From Ophioderma brevispina (taxonomy: Eukaryota > Echinodermata > Ophiuroidea > Amphilepidida > Ophiodermatidae): DNA of 64,000 nucleotides. The notes under the pieces were generated by a model. That model was given only the letters and a program-made list of their open reading frames with translations, was not told where the DNA came from and ran no database searches. Below are positions 25,703 to 39,130 of the stretch, in pieces (position 1 is the first letter of the stretch; each line of letters begins with the position of its first letter). Location of the stretch: the NCBI GenBank assembly GCA_023653785.1, contig JAMKCH010012395.1, positions 25,596-89,595 of the forward strand, written 5' to 3'. Both the position numbers and the translations under genes were made by a program.

Positions 25703-25969
25703 ATGGTACTTATCTGTGTCTGGATCGCATGGAAACTTGGCAATAATTTATTGTCGGAGTGGAAAAATCAGTCGACTCTTGACAACCAATGGGCCTATTT
25801 TATGTGGCGCGTGTACACAACTCTTCCGGCAAGTCTGGATGACCTTCAACAGAGAATTGTCCATGAAGGGGATATCCTCCAACAAGACCGACAAATGATT
25901 TGGCGGGCAGTTGCACAGATGTTAAACAGAGCTCAGCTGTGTGTTGATCGCTGTTGCGGCCATGTTTAG
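25703..25969 (+). pseudogene. Tc1/mariner-type transposase C-terminal fragment
   Basis: The frame contains WAYFMWRVYTTLPASLDDLQ, then RIVHEGDILQQD, RAV and RAQLCVDR, ending CGHV. This follows the pattern of the last ~60 residues of Tc1/Tc3-like DDE transposases (W.Y....VY...P..L..L...I, then R...CI...GGHV). The catalytic DDE core is not found upstream and the first ~28 codons look unrelated. It is a 3' relic, not a working gene. The source element's ends were not found with certainty; an inverted pair cacagctgtttga / tcaaacagctgtg lies just downstream. Confidence 0.65.
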
Positions 25970-26107
25970 AACCAGGAAAATGTTTTTAAATATAACCTCG
26001 TACGTTTGTAAGCAATATCCTATTTCGTTTGTAATTTTGGTGGAGGGATTTTATTTTTGCCCAATGTCACTTCTTTCCAGTTGGCGCAAGTCTCATTGTC
26101 ACCTTTT

Positions 26108-26515
26108 GCCCACAGCTGTTTGAAAGTCTCATTTATTATGACAAAACGAAAACAAAACAAAAAATATCAACGGCGACACACTTTTTACAACTAATTTGGA
26201 GTATTTATGCCACCAACTACATTCTGTGTAAATTTGATGAAATTTCATTGCGGGGCAAATATGATTTTTCATAAAAATCTAATTTTACACATCTTTCTAT
26301 GGGAAATAGGCATATAGAGGGCGCTATAACATATAAATTATGACCTTTGAAGGCCTATATGGCAAGATTCCCGCAATGGACTTTTCTGATTTTTGCGGTG
26401 GTAATAGCTTTTGCATGTCCCTACTTATATCAGTTGTCAAAATTGTGTCGCCATTGCTTAAAATTGCTCTAAAAATAAAAGAGACAATTTGCATGGGGTC
26501 AAACAGCTGTGTGCC
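26108..26515. repeat. Possible MITE with CACAGCTGTTTGA ends
   Basis: CACAGCTGTTTGA at 26111 faces its exact inverse TCAAACAGCTGTG ending at 26511. The neighbouring bases (gtctc.tttatt versus aataaaagagac) extend the match imperfectly. No clear target duplication. Nothing coding inside. Confidence 0.45.
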
Positions 26516-27481
26516 TTAAGTGCAGCAATACAAGAAACACATTTTGCTGACATGAAGTGCCCTACTAAACAAGGGTACCCACACTGTAGAATATCTGCAA
26601 CCAGCTAAGAATTTTATGAATATGAAAAATGAAAATCGCATTATAAAAAAATAAAGTCCAACAGATACACAAGCCTTGTGCAAATGCAGTGTGCTTGACC
26701 TCTCTACTGTAACTACATAATTTTTCGCGTTTTGATATTTTTCCCAAGGAAAATGTGTAAAGCCATGACAAGAACATCTAAATCCTTTAAGTGTCCTTAA
26801 ATTATCTTCCTAATGCTCGCTAAATGAACGGCGGTTCTCGATGAAGGAAAGACACGCGTCACTTTTTCACATGCAATGGCAATTACTAAATGAAGGTGAG
26901 CTTTCTTGGGAATTTCAGCAAAAGCATATTTAAATACAAATCTCAGTGATATCGTAATTGTGCAGTCCACGGAGGGATTATGCTCGTCCGTTCTGCCCTT
27001 GTATTCACTGTTTCCGGAGTTTTAATTTCCGAAGGGAGCGTAATTTTAGGAGAGCAATGAGAAAAACAGTTGGAGTTTGAATAGCCAAAACATATCCGAA
27101 AATAGCTATATTGTGCTTTTAGACACTTAATGTCAAAAAGAAAAGAAAGGGGTTCCTGACTTTACCAAATTGACCTTGGCAGTGATGGAAACTTATGACG
27201 TTACTGTTTTGGTTTGTTACGTGATCGACATCCACCCGCATAGAGTGCATACTTAATGACGTTCCTATTTGTTTATTTCTTAAAAGTTTCAGAAAAATCC
27301 GTAATTCTTTTCTAATACATTCAACAAAATTTAGGAAGAAGATGAGCTGCTCCATTTTTCGCTCTGGTGCATCTAGGACAAGCCATAATGCCGATCTAGA
27401 CAAATAAAGCTACCCGAAGTAACGTAGTGCAAGTGAATTTAAAGGTCCATGGCCAGATCGTGAATAGCCTCGTCCCCAGGA

Positions 27482-27612
<131 letters not shown>

Positions 27613-28450
27613 TGGTGTTGAAAGAAAGCTACTTTTTTCTCATTATCTTAGTCTTCTGTCAATTACCCTATCTGCATTCATTCTATACAATGGGCTGGTA
27701 TGTATCTTTATTCTTGATATCTTGGAACTGTTCTTTCTATATGCAGCATTTGTTACACAAATTTCCAAGTGTTCTTTGACTTCTCCATAACCGGCATCAA
27801 CATGAAGTTTAAGTAACCCCTTGATAGTATGGTTAACATTTCATTGATTGCTATCGTCTATTATCTCGATGATATATTGATGAAATCCCTTGATAACCGC
27901 ATTCATTCGACGCACTCAATAACTGATGCAAGTAATGTTCTGTTCTTTAAAAGGTAATCTGCTGCTTCTGCTGCAGAGGAAAGATTACCGTATCTTCTGT
28001 GTGACTCTAAGATATCGCCATTACCCAACGGAACTTGATATTCTTACATTGCATGTTTAACACACGCACTGCTCTTACATCATTCTAAAGCTTGCATGGT
28101 GTGGTTTCGAATTTTGCAGCACCTTTATCACTCCTTGGCGTAGAGGGAAATTACCACACAGTATATGGACACGCCGTGTCCATTTGAAGAGTCAATTAAC
28201 ATTAACACATCCACCCATTCTCTCTTTCAGTGACGTTCGACTCAATAACTTTTCCTGCCCTGGTCTTGATCAACTTTATTTGATAGGAAACTTGTACCAT
28301 TGTAAACTATCACAAAAATCAACACTTTTTTAAGGTTTCATGAGATTTCAAACATTTTTTAACTGGTCAAGAAAACTCAAATACGGCCGAAAAAAAGTTG
28401 TCTAAAATGCAATTTTAAAAAAAAAAGTATTTCCGGGTAGCGCATAGTTT

Positions 28451-29045
28451 TTGACTAAAAAACGCATAGCGCTTCAGACTCCAACTCTTATGCAACTTCA
28501 TTGGCTACCCATTCGACAACGGATCCAATTCAAGATTCTGCTGCTAACATGGAAAGCACTAAATGGACTTGCACCATCTTACGTTAACGATCTTCTTACG
28601 CCATACTTGCCAACCCGGACTCTCAGATCGTCAGATAAACTTCTCTTATCAGTACCCAGAACCTTATCATCATTTGGTGATAGAGCTTTTTCTTCATGTG
28701 CACCAAAATTATGGAACTCACTTCCTATAAACATTCGCTGTTGTGTTTCAGTTAATGAATTTAAGAACAGTCTTAAGACATATTTGTTTCAATCTGCCTT
28801 TAATGTGTAAAATATTGCATTTTCAATTATTGATATTTGACTCTCTAATGTAAGTTTGTTCAAGTTCCATTACTTTGTATGTTTTTGCTCCTCCTTTAGG
28901 TTACATGTTCATGTTGAATTATTGTTTCTTCTGTTTACTTGTTTATGTAACTCTTTGTACAGCGCCTCGGAATAGGTTGCCTAGATAGATGGCGCTTTAT
29001 AAATGCTATTATTATTATATTTATAAAATGCTATTATTATATTAT
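28451..29045 (+). mobile_element. L2/CR1-like non-LTR retrotransposon 3' end
   Basis: The frame at 28451-28810 carries QLHWLPIRQRIQFKILLL, TWKALNGLAPSYVNDLL, SVPRT, then FGDRAFSSCAPKLWNSLPIN and ends in KTYLFQSAF. This is the characteristic C-terminal end of reverse transcriptase ORF2 in L2/CR1-clade elements. It is followed by about 170 bp of 3' UTR containing agcgcctcggaataggttgc and gcgctttataaatgctatta, then an ATT repeat tail. The copy is 5'-truncated: no RT catalytic core lies upstream. Truncation is normal for such elements. The reading frame is still open, so it is fairly young. Confidence 0.85.
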
Positions 29046-29949
29046 TATTTTCATGATTTTGGTATGTTGGAAACTGACACATACTTTGTTTGCACTATCA
29101 CATCTAAAAATATGAAGAAAATAATACGGGTTATATAAATTCATCTTACATTGCATTTATAAAAAATATCATAGTCTACCAACGGTGTCGCTTATGCCAT
29201 ATCTGATCATGTGTTCTGCGCTTTGCCCATACTCATTATTTTCATTTTACATGACGGACGTCCTTGTTTAAAACAAATAAGCCCTACGGTTCTATTATAT
29301 GGCTGCAATGTTAAAGCAGTCAAATAAGACTTGCATAGACGTCGTATTTTGTAAATAAGTGAGGAACATAAATAATTTGTAGTGCATGCGGAACGCACAC
29401 AACGAAGCTCTCACATGATAAAAAAAATCCTACGTGAACGAATACAGATATATTTTACACACGAAAATGGCATACATCAACTAAATGTGTCTTTTACATG
29501 AAGAGCACAGATTCATTGACAGTAAAGCCACAGAGGTGACAGGATGGTCAGCCGTGGAAATCCACTCCTGCGTGTGTTTTCTTGTGTTTAACGCCATGAT
29601 CCGTTGAATGCTGAATATAACCACTCCGTAGTGGTTTTCTTATAAAATCGCTGTATTTGGTACACATGCAATTGGAGATTAAGTATGTACACTCTCGGGT
29701 TCATAGTCATTTTTTTCCAAAGTGGACCTTTTGCCATGGGTCGAATTTGGTGAAAGTGTGGACCATTTTACTAAAATTATAACTTTTTTCGAACAAACTA
29801 TTGTTTTCCTGACTATGCTCGCAGGCAACTATTTTCCCTTTACCCGGCTGTGGGAATTAGAGGCGGATGCCCTTCTCCCTCTGGCTACGAGCCTACGTCT
29901 CCCATCCCACACTCTCTTCCTTACCAGGTGTGGCAGGAGATATAGTCCT

Positions 29950-30080
29950 CCGGGCTCACAGTCCGGGAACAATGGTGAACAATAGGGCAATCGATTCAGT
30001 TGACTCTTCACGCAACATAAGTTTCACTTTTTATTCCGTTGTCGTCTATGGAGCCCGGACTATGATACCTGCCGGACTAT
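29950..30080. repeat. Short MITE-like repeat related to 11955-12215
   Basis: The left side has agtccgggaacaatggtgaa and the right side has gagcccggact, giving short inverted ends. The interior matches 11975-12055 (caatcgattcagtt, gcaacataagtttcac). Another gccggacta follows at 30072. Confidence 0.6.
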
Positions 30081-30260
30081 GATTACTTTCACACCGGTGC
30101 TCTAATATTGGGTTCCTAAGTAACTTGTCACTAATTTCCAGCGCATAGGAAGTAATCGGCATATACATACTTTTATGTGCGCTTACTCGAATATAAGTAT
30201 CTGTGTCACCTTCAGAGATGTGCAGAGACGTGGTGTGGTAATATGGCGGTGATAATATCG

Positions 30261-30420
30261 GCATGCCATTCAACTTCCTATTTGATACTTAAATAAGGGG
30301 GTGGTGGATCCAGGAGCCTAGAAGAAATGTAATCCGACCGCATGCCATTCAACTTCCTATTTGATACTTAAATAAGGGGGTGGTGGATCCAGGAGGAGCC
30401 TAGAAGAAATGTAATCCGAA
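30261..30420 (+). repeat. 79-bp direct tandem duplication
   Basis: gcatgccattcaacttccta starts at 30261 and again at 30340. The whole unit through cctagaagaaatgtaatccg is repeated with a single gga insertion in the second copy. Near identity means a recent event. Confidence 0.95.
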
Positions 30421-32171
30421 CATTTTGTGATGAAAAATAACCAACGGTATTTTGTAATTGTTTCTAATATTGAACCGCGTTTTTATGGTGAGAAAAAAAA
30501 TCAAAATTGATTGAATTATTGAGTAAGTATAGTAGGGCTTCTAAACCCCTCCCCCTTATCCACTACCGGGTTGGATTCATAACAAATTTTTCTACGTATA
30601 AGTGACCGTTAACCTTGGTTGCGAATAAAATGCTGATTGAAGTGTAATTGGTTAAAGAACAATGAATTACATGCTGAAATCAATTTGATTTATATTAATC
30701 CCGATGCTTCCTATACCAAAATGAATGGAAAAATACATGGTCTTAAAAATGTACCACGACAAATAGTAAGATCTATCAAACACCCAATTTATTCTTATAA
30801 AAACATTTTTGGTCGGTCCAAATCACAAAGGTCTTCAGTTACATTTCGGTGCATCATGGAAAAAAGGGCAAAACAAATATTGTCAAGTGCCTTTCACTAT
30901 TATTATTGTCTTGGAGTGCATGTTTGCCGAAAAACTATTCCGATGCAAGAGAAATAGTTTTCTGCTTTGAGGGTCATGTGGGGCAAAGTGACTTTCATAT
31001 AGGCCAAGAATCATAAACAGAATGCCAATTTTGTTCCAAAAGTGTAATTATGGATGTGTGTTACTACTAGGCCAAGGCTCGATATGGGATCCACCCCCCC
31101 GTGTTCCAGTTCTGATTGGTCTGCCACTGATTAAGACATCAAACTGTGCAATCTCACCAAGTAGTTCTGCAAAACACACACACACACTGACACACAGAAA
31201 AGGGACATCGTCAAGTTAAATTGGACAAATCATTAAACCTTTTCAGTGGGACTTGTCAAAGGGGGGGGGGAAACTTCCTTAGAAGAAAAACAGAATAGGT
31301 TGGAATTGGTTACTAAGGATTACAAATCTAGTCCTCGAAATGCCATACCTGGTGTCGAAATAAATGAAGTCAGAAGGAGCTTTTAAATTAGCTAAATTTC
31401 AATACACAAACAAAATCACAAAACAATTTTAATATTTTCTGCACTATACATCGCTGTGCATTAAAACAGGGATATACGTAGCTGGAAACCGAATATTTAA
31501 GGAGTTATATAACGTTATCGTAAGCTGGTACAAGTTGTAATTATCCCATTGTTAATTTTCTGTGGTGTACAAAATCATCGGTGATAATATAGATAACTGT
31601 CTTACTGGCAAAATGCTTATGTTCCAGCCACTGAACGTTCTAAATTGAAATGTAGCCAATTAGGACAAGGATATACGGCAAGCTGAAAAACATGGACAAG
31701 ATTATTGATGGTATCGTTCTGAACGGCCCGACAAGGCTGAGGTTCCATAACGTGACATTTTTGATATCCAGAAAAAAGTACAAGAGTGTGAAACATCATG
31801 TTATTTTTGACGCCTGTGATCGTAAGGAAACATTCGCGCCCACGTATGCACTTGCTGAAATTAAATAAATAGTACTTCCAGAGTTTACTCAAACCACAGA
31901 GGTTAATTTCAAAGATTACATTACTCTTTAGGGACAACTTGTAATTACGATGTCTTGATGGAAACCGAAGTGAATTCGAATCGGATCCTAATCATATTAC
32001 AAGGAGCAAACAGATAGTATCTTTGAGAAATAATCAAAGAAAAGTTATATGCAGTATCAATGTACGGTGCAGGGAAATGCGCTTTATTCGGGAAACATTA
32101 TTTTAGGAAAAATTGAGATGTCATTGAAAGATTGCAAGTTTTTCATCAGCATCAAGCTTTTTTATTAATAT

Positions 32172-32212
32172 AGATGTATATCTATATATATATATATCTA
32201 TATATATATTAA
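32172..32212. repeat. AT-rich palindrome
   Basis: An alternating TA core with tatatctatatat words on both sides forms an imperfect self-complementary tract flanked by attaatat.. / ..atattaat. Likely a simple repeat. Confidence 0.6.
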
Positions 32213-35200
32213 TAGTAGATATAGATATTAAGAAGATGTGCATCATCAATCATCTCGTATTTAAAGTGATTCGCATTCGCACAAATTTGATTAATGTGAT
32301 GTCGTGATTTTATCGTTACTTTTGCTCATCGTGAAACGCCGTCACGTCAGTCTATACATTTTCGGAAATCAAATTTCTTAACTAGTCAGTTTCTCCTAAT
32401 GTAAATTTTTTTTCCTGCCTTACAAAGCAATGACTCTCCCAACATATGGTGGAGGTAAGACAGTCCTTTTCCTCAGAGAGTAGGGAATTTCGAACTTAAA
32501 GCATATATCAGGTGTAAAGGTGAGTCAATAAAACCCTCTACAGGAAAGATTTTTTCTCAAAGGTTAAACGTTATTTTGTTCATGTTGCGTGGTTGTTTTC
32601 AGAAATCAAACAGGCTATCAGAAGATTTTTATTGGTTGTCTTTCGACTTTGGGTTCAGAATACTTGACAAATTTTGCGGAGAGACCTAAAAATCAGTTTG
32701 GCCGATTTGCCATGCAATGCGGAGAGACTACACCGGACGTATACCATAAACGCATCTAGCAAGTCATATGAACACAGTGCAATTCAGATGTATCGATTTC
32801 TTTTCGACAAAAAAACCTCAGTTTGAATAAAATGGGCTTTGTGTAACATAATTATAGTAAATATGTAAAAAAATTAAATTACCATGTCAATCATAAAGAG
32901 TCAAGTTATTGAAATCACCCCATATCCACGTCGCAGTTAATGAAAATAATGAAACTGCCATAGATTTTTGTGTTTACAATCTCTAAGGTAATGAGTTTGC
33001 ACATATACAGTATACTCAGCGCCAATAAATGTGCAAGAAGACTAAAGCTGAAGTTTTGTAGATCAATTGGAATTAAAAATTAAATTTCAATATCGCACTG
33101 CGGGTTTTTCAGCGGAATACAAACTTTCTATGGTTCACTTTTGCACCAAGTTTCGTGGTAGGTTCAACCATGAAATCTCGCTGAACCAAATTAAACTGTG
33201 TTCTTACACAAGCTATCTTGAATTTCTTATTTGGGAAATTGAACATTTTTTGCTTAGCATGTTCGTTTCTTTAAATTCTGGATATTATTTGTATAATCCT
33301 TCAATATTCTCCCACCTTCTATTGTTTAACAATAATTTGGTGGTAAATGTTTGTACTCAAATCACTGCTGAAGGCCATGTTACTCTATGTAAGCGATTCA
33401 TCGTTGTGGCTCAAAATCGGCCAAAAAGGATTTTTAAGGCTTTCAGCAAAATAGGCGTAAACTTCTTCCTCCAAAGTCCAAATGACAACCAAATAAACGT
33501 TTTCTGAAAGCCTGTTTATCTTTTCTTGATAACAAAAGCAAAACCAGTGAGCCCAAAAACAATTGTGAACCTATTTTATTTTTATTTTCGAATGTTAGGG
33601 TTTTTTTTTTTGACTTCACCACTGTATATGGCCTATAAGTCCATTTCTCATACAATAAGAAATAAATAATGTATCCATATTTTGGAGAAAAAAAATAAAC
33701 AAAAGTCAAAATTAGCATTTTTTAGAAAAATACTAATGTGAAATGCAGGATTTTTTTTGGATTTTTTTATTGCATTTTTGGGCCACTTTTTTTCTTTTCG
33801 GCCGCTTTTCATTTCTTTTCTTAATTTTTTTTTTAAATAATGCGCTAAAAGACCAATTTTAAACATAATGCGCGCGGTCTTCTGAGACAAACTTTTTTTC
33901 TTGGCCTTATATAAGCTTTTTTGCGCCATCAGTTTAGACAGATTAAGAATAGGAAACAGGTTGATTCAAATTACTCTTCGGCTTTGTCATAATTACTTGA
34001 CATGCTCCGGGGCAGATCCTTGCGTTCAAATTCAAACCCTAAGAGTATATGAATCTGTAAGTTGATTCCAAATTAGGAATCGTATTGTCAATGAAGATTT
34101 TTTTAAATTACATGCCCTGAAACCGTAATAAATCAAATGAACCCTTGGGAGGCCCATTTTTATAGCTGCACAACTTATATGCAGATATAACCGATAACAT
34201 GTTCTTGCTAGAAAATGGGTAAATACAAATAATATCAGTTCTATTAATAAAAGCAAATAGAACCAAATGAAACAAAGTGTGTATGCGGGATTGTTTTAGC
34301 GTGGTTTTTTTTGTATTCCTCATATTCTCCATTCCCAGGCGTAAGCTATTCTCACGTCACCATACAAGCTAATTCAACAATAATTGTCCATTCACTGAAA
34401 TTCTATTACATTTAACTAATCTCATGTTATTCAAATCGTATACTAACTGTATTAATAAAACAGGTCAACCCAAAAATCAATTAACGTTGATTCAACAAGA
34501 GTTATTTGGAGTAAAGATTAAATACGAGGTTATTATAATAAATTCAGAAAATTATTCATTGGTTGTCTTAACTTCACCATAGAGAAAATCAACAGTTGAT
34601 ATGCGTTTAATATTATGTGGCTATATGTATATTTACCTTTGCATCGAACATTCGATCCTCAGTACGTGATGCGCGTCCCAAATACAAATTGTAGACTTCC
34701 CGCGGCATGAACCATTTTTGATGGATATAGGTAAAATCTAAAAATATGTTCTGAACCAATGATACAAATGAAATAGCCCATGCGTAATGCTGATCTTAAC
34801 ACCAACTATTTCTACCAAAGAAGTACCAATTTATGCAAAGGACAACTGTATTAACGTATAATCACGGCGATATATATCATAGTTGTTCTCATTATGTGTA
34901 CCATACATAAAATCACTATCATTTTCACACATTCAAATTTGTCCACTCTTCTAAGAAAAGTATGTTAAGTATTCCCTAAAGTTATTCTTAGGTATACTTC
35001 CAAAGATCAAAATGCGTTACGATATCTGGATTAAAATTTCAGGGGCGTGTAGAAGTGGACTAGTGTTATATATAAATATTAACGATAAAAGAGAATACGA
35101 GCTCAGCATTGGGTGAATTAAAGATATAGTCAAGCTATAATTGGGTGACATTTATCTCGATTCAACGAGAAGATGATAAATCACTAAACCTAGAAACCGA

Positions 35201-35298
35201 CAAGTAAGAGTTTGATTTTAAAGATTTGAATTTGGCTTTGAATCCATAAACTATTTCAATATTATGTTCTTTTCTCCTTTTCTCCTTTACCGTATTAG

Positions 35299-35370
35299 AT
35301 TCATAACTGATACAGAATTGGATTCCGTAGATGAAGGAGATTTTTATGGTCTGACAAGTGTGTACTGGCT
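35299..35370 (+). CDS. LRR exon of RXFP/LGR-like receptor (LRR5-like)
   Basis: A 72-bp exon between cgtattag and gtgagtatg, phase 2 at both ends. The repeat begins FITDTELDSVDE, continues with GDFYGL, and ends VYWL. The FYGL segment followed by a hydrophobic end matches the fifth repeat of RXFP1-type ectodomains, which I recall as having TFYGL at the same place. It directly follows the LRR4-like exon in order. No stop or frameshift. Acidic residues (D, E) dominate the variable positions on the concave side; whether they contact a ligand cannot be told from sequence. The exon lies just after a CT-rich stretch that serves as polypyrimidine tract. Confidence 0.82.
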
Positions 35371-35600
35371 GTGAGTATGTGTATTTTATTATTCTAAGAA
35401 CCAGAACAGTTTGATTACAAACCTTAGCTAGACCTATCATACTTTCTTTGCTTGATGTCTTATCTACTCGTTTTAATCATTTACGAATTTTAATTTACTT
35501 TCACAGATAAATGTCTTTATACCTAATCTTTGTTTTCAATTTATCAAAACTTCGCCAGCCGAACTTTCTTTGCTGTCCTTGAATACAACATTACATAATA

Positions 35601-35801
35601 ATCACCCTGACGTGTGAAGAAACCGAGACTGCATTAAAATATTTGTAACAGCACTATATAATCGAGTCGAATGTCTGCAAGTTAGTCTTATCTTATATGA
35701 AATCACTGACGTGTGAAGAAACCGAGACTGCATAAAAATATTTGTAACAGCACTTTAAATATAATCGAGTCGAATTTCTGCAAGTTAGGCTTATCTTATA
35801 A
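35601..35801 (+). repeat. ~101-bp direct tandem duplication
   Basis: Two units, from atcac at 35601 and at 35702, share tgacgtgtgaagaaaccgag, tatttgtaacagcact and taatcgagtcgaat.tctgc. Differences are small substitutions and a few inserted bases. Confidence 0.9.
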
Positions 35802-36571
35802 GACACCATTTTGACTAATTTTATAGTCATAACGATGTCTTATATGACCAATTTGTGGAAAATGGATTAACTTATTTTTACAGTGAACACACTGACGGGG
35901 GTAATACCCCTTCAATAGTCCTCATTTAACATCCGATTCCTATAAATTTAGTACAAGATAGCTTAGAGTTTCAGTTCTTTCTTAATAATAAGTGCTCCTT
36001 ATTTAAATTTACTCATAATAGGCCTGGAAATAAACATTAATTTACAATATTTTGCCTTTATTTCCAAGTTACATCCAAGTCATTTTATAATACCTTTTGC
36101 TGCGATGAGCTCTTTCATCAAACGAATACCAAGGTGGAAGTTGTCGTTTGAGGAAGTATTCATATGCGGATGTTTATTTTTTTATTATGGAGTTGACAAC
36201 TTTAGTGTTTCAGTAGATCTCTCCTGAATGAATAATTCGGTAGGTTTCTGCAAGTAAAGTATAAATTAAACCTTAGTGAAAAAGCAGTGAAAGGTGCTAG
36301 TAAATATGCAGCGATTCCAGATCCCAGAAAAATGATGGATTCGAAAAACATGAAGCAAATTTAAGGTCACATATTTTTCATGCACAAAGACAAAATACAT
36401 GTAACATACCATATTCGCAATACTTCTGTTGAGTTGAAAAGAGGTGAAAATTACATCATGTGATGTCTTTACTACAATACTTTACCATTTAAGAAAACGC
36501 GAATTTGCCAACCAAACCTTCATAGTAACCCAAACTGGATGCTAAGAAATTGCCATTTGAATGAACTCATA

Positions 36572-36630
36572 ACGACATTTTCACAACGAAGCCACGTATA
36601 ATATAAGTCGCTTCGTTGTGAAAATGTCGT
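36572..36630. repeat. Perfect 21-bp inverted repeat, 17-bp spacer
   Basis: The left arm at 36572-36592 starts acgacattttcacaacgaag and the right arm at 36610-36630 is its exact reverse complement. There is no transposon end or target duplication in view. Confidence 0.95.
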
Positions 36631-38284
36631 GTACTACGAAAGGGAAATTTTAAGCTATGTCGAGCATTTCAACTGGAGGGGCTTTAAAGAATTTTAATAT
36701 ATGATCGTTTTTGGGGGGGAGGATTTATTGTACGAATATGAGTATCGTACCACCTACCGCGACCCCCCCTTTCGTCAAGTATTATCTTAAAGTATAGATC
36801 CTTCACAAGGGGAAGTTGCCCTTCGCTCGAGAATGTATTCAATTGCGATCGTGCGCTAGTTTTTGATTATGGCGTTTGCAGAATAGAAAGTTTAGCAATT
36901 ATCAAGATAGTATCTCTTAAGTGATCTGTAAATATGAAGAAAGCAGTCGAACTGGCTAATATTCATATCAATCAAATATTATGAAAGTGAGAAATTTAAA
37001 GGCCCTTTATTGCACGAAGAGAAAAAAAATACCTTATGTAATTACCTTGGAATCATAATGTTATGGTTCAATTTTCCCCTGAAAATAATTAAGTAAAAGA
37101 CAAATTCCCTTTTCGTAGTGCATGTCGCGGTAAACTAACGTTAACAGTTTTCTATTGAAAAAGGACATTCATCAAAAGAGCAAGCCATTTTTAGACGCCT
37201 TTATGCAACTCTATTCATATAAGAAAAAGGTTCGAACACTAATGCCTCCCCTGCACGTATAATGTTTGAAAATGTTATAAAAACACTCAACTTGAAAACA
37301 CTTATAACTGCAAAGTTATATCAAGTGTTGGTTATATAAGTGTCACCGCGTTTATTTCCTATTCATTCTCTGCGTGGGTAGGAGATACTTGATGATTTAT
37401 CCGCGGATAACAGGTTTAACCAGTAACACTCAAGTGACTTTTTAAACATAACTTTCAACATTTAATTGTTTGGTAGGAACATTCTACAAACCACTGATCC
37501 AAGACTAGTCTTATTAGTCTGGAATTATTTCAATGCATTTCCACGCCAACCGTAACATTTTAAATGCCATTCATAAGTTGGAAATTTTTGAAAAATGGTA
37601 TTTATTGAACAACACTCTATACTTCCGCACGCAGAGGGGTCAAACGCATACGGTAAGATAAAGCTGAGGTATTATGTTTACTCTGCGGGCAGATATTTAG
37701 TGTCAATACAAGGACTTAGCGGATTTGTTATTGTTTGTGTCTTGATTGCTTACAAAATTTGTGCGCATGCTAATGTAACACACTGTCGCTTTACGTAATT
37801 CAGTCCAGCATTGGCCGTGTTGAAATGAACTGTTAGTCCCTTGATCTTATTTGCCGGCAAAAAGGTTACCTTCTGAATTAGTGAATTGGCATAGTCAGTA
37901 GTTGTTAGTGGTGAGGTAAATGTAATGTTTTCAGCAACCGTACTCATACACCATTGCTCATAAAGTTTGAATTAAGTATTTTTACCACTTTTTATTGAAT
38001 GATTGTTACAGTGCGAGTTATTTACGATATATAGAGTGTATATCGCCACACTACTTGAATGGTCAGTCTCTTCCGAACATATCACCATGAACTTAGTCCA
38101 CAAGTAACCCTTTACGAACTGTGTCCTTACCATGAAGGAAAAGGGGGTATTTGAATAGCAGACTTAAGGATTTTGTTACAAGTTTATTACATCAGTCATT
38201 TTTACATATAACATATTTTGGGTGAATTCATGCATCAAAATGTTCAATAGTACTGTTTTAAATGTCAATCAGGCACTAACATCG

Positions 38285-38525
38285 AGGGGGGTGGAGCAGA
38301 CACCATGGCCTGCTTGCTTCGCTGATTTGAACCTTATCGAGCGTGCTGGGATGCCTTAGGCCAGCCATCAATTACAGGGACAATCTTCCTCAAACACTAC
38401 AGGAGTTCGCTCAGCCTCTGACCGATGAATGGGACGCTCTGCCCATTGACATCATAAACAACCTTGTGGACAGTATGCCGCGACGTCTTGACGCACTGAT
38501 TCATGCCAGGGGTGGCCACACTCCT
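38285..38525 (+). pseudogene. Tc1-like transposase C-terminal part, inverted relative to 38526-39130
   Basis: On the plus strand it reads TPWPACFADLNLIE, then after a frame slip CWDALGQ, followed by NLPQTLQEFAQPLTDEWDAL and NLVDSMPRRLDALIHARGGH. This is the D-to-C-terminal part of Tc1-like DDE transposases (consensus WPACSPDLNPIEH.WD.L...R...P.....L...L..EW..IP......LV.SMPRR....I.ARGGHT). It ends at GGHT, the usual C-terminus. One frameshift and several substitutions make it non-functional. The rest of the same protein lies immediately downstream on the opposite strand. Confidence 0.8.
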
Positions 38526-39130
38526 CAAGAAATTGTCTCACTACAGCGCTTCTGTGCGGCGTAACATTGTCGTTTGCAGCCGCAAATTGTTGACATAAAC
38601 CCTTCGTGCAGGGCAGACAGTGGTTTTCTAGAATATCCAAGTACACGCGGGTTCAAGTTTCCATCTGCACCACTGGTGATGTTTTTTCCTCCATAATGAC
38701 TACAGTACATTAGCCCATCACTGAGCCGCCACCACCTTGAGTCGGTCGGAGTCCTAAATAGAGTATATCGTAGGTGCTCACCACGTAATCGACGAACCTT
38801 TGTCTTCCATCTGATGGTCGAGGTTGTGTAGCGGATATCGCCAAAAACACAACAGTTCACAAGTGTCCGAGCTGTAATCTTCTGTGCTCCATAGCCCAGC
38901 GAAGTCGAACAAACTCTTTGGTGAACGGTTGGGAGTGGACATTTGATTTGGTCATTCGTCTTGCTCGTTAACCAGGCGGAAGGAATCTCCGATCTACAGT
39001 TTGGAGAGAAACGTTATGATGAGACCATATAAGGGTCTTCTACACCAACGACGAAGACGGCTCGTTTGCAATTTAGACATCATTTTCCGGGCTCTACGGC
39101 ACAGTTAAGCAGATCCCGTTGACGGGAGGA
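38526..39130 (-). pseudogene. Tc1-like transposase central catalytic part
   Basis: On the minus strand, spread over two frames, it reads GLMYCSHYGGKNITSGADGN (equivalent to the MVW.GIS..G...L....G family pattern), then VYLDILENHCLP, QQFAAANDNVTPHRSAVVRQ and FLEE. NDN.TPHRS is the segment around the second catalytic Asp of Tc1-like transposases. It stops at FLEE, exactly where the plus-strand fragment would continue in an intact protein. Frameshifts are present. Further upstream on this strand, PNCRSEIPSAW and similar text continue to about 39130 with stops. Confidence 0.75.

Noticed and set aside
33067..33507. 146-codon open frame, plus strand
   Set aside because: No domain, AT-driven Phe/Leu/Ile/Asn composition, no splice or promoter context.
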